Assembly: GCA_947589675.1 (NCBI GenBank)
Contig: CANQCI010000010.1
Coordinates: 1-44,875, forward strand
Length of the DNA: 44,875 nt
Direction: 5' to 3'
Origin: an uncultured Bacilli bacterium
GTDB lineage: Bacteria > Bacillota_I > Bacilli_A > RF39 > UBA660
The position numbers and the translations under genes are program-made. The notes below the pieces were generated by a model that did no database searches, was not told where the DNA came from, and saw nothing but the letters and a program-made list of their open reading frames with translations. Positions within the stretch are counted from its first letter, which is position 1. Every line of letters starts with the position of its first letter. Shown one piece after another: positions 43,321 to 44,875 of this stretch.

Positions 43321-44622
43321 ATGGCAAAAGAAAAAAATATTTTTATAGTATCAACATTTATCTTAATTATCAGTGGTTTTTTTACTAAAATATTAGGTTT
43401 CATTATTCGGATTGTTTACACCCGCATAATTGGTTCCTATGGCATTAGTTTATATACCATTGCTACTCCCACTTATTCGCTTTTACTTACCATTGCTCCC
43501 ATGGCTATTCCTATTTCAATTTCTAAGTTAGTCGCCGAAAACAAAGGTCGAAGTATTCGGATTTTAATTACCGCGGCAACAATTATTTTAACCATTAATT
43601 TTCTGTTAATTTTAATTATTTTCTTTACCCATGATTTTATTGCCACCACTCTTTTAAAAGAACCTAAGGCCGGAATTATTCTGATGATGATGGCTTTAAC
43701 ATTGCCTTTTGTTTCAATCTCTAGTGTTTTAAAAGGCTACTTCGCGGGCAAGCAAAACTTAGTTCCACATGCTACTAGCAATGTCATTGAACAAATCATT
43801 CGCTTAATTATAATTTCCTTAATTTTACCGATTTTAATGAAAAAATCCGTTTTACATGCAGTAATTGGTTTAGTTTTATTAACTATTGTTTCCGAAATTT
43901 GTAGTATTATTGTCTTTTTCTTTTTTCTTCCTAAAAAAATTAGTTTTAAAAATACCAAACTTACCCCCACTTTAGAAATAACACATAATATCTTAGATAT
44001 ATCTTTACCCACCGTTTCAGGGCGAATTATTGGCAATATTGGTTATTTTTTTGAACCAATTATCTTAACCCATATATTACTTTTAAAAGGCTATACCAAT
44101 GATTTTATTTTAACCGAATATGGAACATACAATGCTTATAGCTTATCTCTTTTAACAATGCCTTCGTTTTTTATCGCGGCTATATCTACTTCCCTTTTAC
44201 CTGAGATTAGCAAATTTCATCAAAACGGTAATTATTATTTAATAAAAAAACGAATAAAACAAGCCTTGTTATTCGCTTTCTTAATTGGTTTTTCTTCCTC
44301 AGCTATTATCTTTTTATTTCGTCATCAGCTTCTTTTTACTTTATATGGTACCACCGCGGGTAGTGATTACATTAGAATATTAGCCCCATTTTTTGTTTTA
44401 TTTTATCTCGAGGGCGTACTAACATCCAGTCTTCAAGCTTTAGGAAAAGCCAAGAAAACAATGCAAATATCTCTTTTCGGAGTTTTAATTAAACTATTAA
44501 CTTTATCTCTTTTTTCATTTTTTAAAATTGGTTTATATGGCTTAGTAATTTCCGAGATTATTAATATCTTATTCGTAGTATCGCAAAGTGGAAAAGTTTT
44601 AAAAAAAGAAATACCAGTTTAA
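43321..44622 (+). CDS. Lipid/oligosaccharide flippase of the MurJ/SpoVB (MOP) family
   Basis: A 433-residue protein with 12-14 membrane helices. I start at ATG 43321 (MAKEKNIF), behind GAGG at 43309; an upstream in-frame ATG would overlap the Rel promoter region. The FTKILGFIIRIVYTRIIG opening and GYFAGKQNLVPHATSNVIEQ are typical of the polysaccharide-transport/SpoVB branch. It probably flips lipid-linked cell-wall precursors. Divergent from Rel; last gene in the window. Confidence 0.88.
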   Translation: MAKEKNIFIVSTFILIISGFFTKILGFIIRIVYTRIIGSYGISLYTIATPTYSLLLTIAPMAIPISISKLVAENKGRSIRILITAATIILTINFLLILIIFFTHDFIATTLLKEPKAGIILMMMALTLPFVSISSVLKGYFAGKQNLVPHATSNVIEQIIRLIIISLILPILMKKSVLHAVIGLVLLTIVSEICSIIVFFFFLPKKISFKNTKLTPTLEITHNILDISLPTVSGRIIGNIGYFFEPIILTHILLLKGYTNDFILTEYGTYNAYSLSLLTMPSFFIAAISTSLLPEISKFHQNGNYYLIKKRIKQALLFAFLIGFSSSAIIFLFRHQLLFTLYGTTAGSDYIRILAPFFVLFYLEGVLTSSLQALGKAKKTMQISLFGVLIKLLTLSLFSFFKIGLYGLVISEIINILFVVSQSGKVLKKEIPV

Positions 44623-44875
44623 TTTTTCATTGAAGATTTTTGCCACTTTTGCCACTTTTTTACAACGACAACTTTTTGCTTAATCAATTTTCTACTCGAT
44701 AATCAACTCTGCTATTTTTTTATTTCTTTGTTCAATTAATTTTAATTTATCTGCTTACATAAAAAAAATCCTTTCTCTAAAACTTTTATGAATTAAATAA
44801 GGCAAAATTTCAAAGTAAATGCATCCCATAAAAGTCAAAGTAAATACGACTAATAGGGAAAGTAAAAAATCAAAA
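44623..44875. other. Right-end non-coding stretch with small repeats
   Basis: No intact gene is seen in this 253-base stretch. TTTTGCCACT is duplicated (about 44636-44657), and TCAAAGTAAAT occurs at 44810-44820 and 44835-44845, a 25-base period. Either could be a binding site, and the unit may continue beyond the window. Confidence 0.5.
44692..44760 (-). pseudogene. Possible gene remnant with immediate stop
   Basis: AGAAAGGA, then ATG (44760), is followed at once by TAA; the frame then reads ADKLKLIEQRNKKIAELIIE and stops at TAG (44694-44692). The good ribosome site and helical protein-like tail suggest a decayed small gene. Chance is possible. Confidence 0.25.

Noticed and set aside
1-44875. 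Mycoplasma-type code (TGA as Trp)
   Set aside because: Trp is TGG throughout and TGA ends genes, e.g. 5176-5178.

Overview
The window comes from a low-GC Bacillota genome. Protein content, overlapping operons and small size suggest an anaerobic, gut-type Bacilli lineage near the Mollicutes (RF39/Erysipelotrichia-like), which is an inference. Tryptophan is read from TGG and TGA is used as a stop (for example at 5176-5178), so the standard bacterial code applies. No rRNA, tRNA or CRISPR array was found.

Layout. Positions 1-75 are the 3' end (domains V and VI) of a group II intron, followed by a short exon remnant. Positions 217-898 hold a promoter, a roughly 590-nt RNA closed by a 25-bp helix with at least ten internal helices and no coding potential, and a terminator: a large structured ncRNA of OLE/ROOL/GOLLD-like size and the most striking item here. 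Positions 0.95-6.05 kb carry two single-pass membrane proteins, a Fic-domain protein behind an operator-like palindrome, a HerA-type ATPase and a cell-wall glucosaminidase. A 6S RNA (6093-6275) precedes tcdA, the same order as in Bacillus subtilis. An XRE regulator faces a 651-residue surface protein across a promoter with three operator-like sites (7.2-9.3 kb). Housekeeping genes follow (gpsA, rarA, a Xer recombinase, a ZIP transporter, hypotheticals, a PAP2 phosphatase, mnmA, a SpoIIM-like protein), with two small genes of 45 and 30 codons.

From 27.5 kb down to 20.1 kb on the minus strand lies a MoxR-DUF58-TM protein-VWA-VWA-TPR operon (Bat/aerotolerance type). A type II secretion F-type protein and a prepilin peptidase follow.

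The region 27.5-40.2 kb is a translation-fidelity block: a T-box riboswitch driving aspS-gatC-gatA-gatB, then asnS, hisS and a second, stand-alone aspS. The T-box specifier region reads GAAC, so it offers both GAA (Glu) and AAC (Asn). Together with the duplicated AspRS this suggests a tRNA-dependent Asn/Gln route regulated by uncharged tRNA. Between hisS and a DUF1292-like gene sits a 195-bp MITE-like element with 15-bp terminal inverted repeats and 8-bp flanking repeats. Next is a membrane protein with two J-like domains separated by a 72-bp minisatellite.

The right end holds a second XRE protein, dtd, a long Rel (p)ppGpp enzyme whose hydrolase motif is degenerate, and a MurJ/SpoVB-type flippase. 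Several genes use the GGTGAT end of the Shine-Dalgarno sequence, which was used to correct starts.
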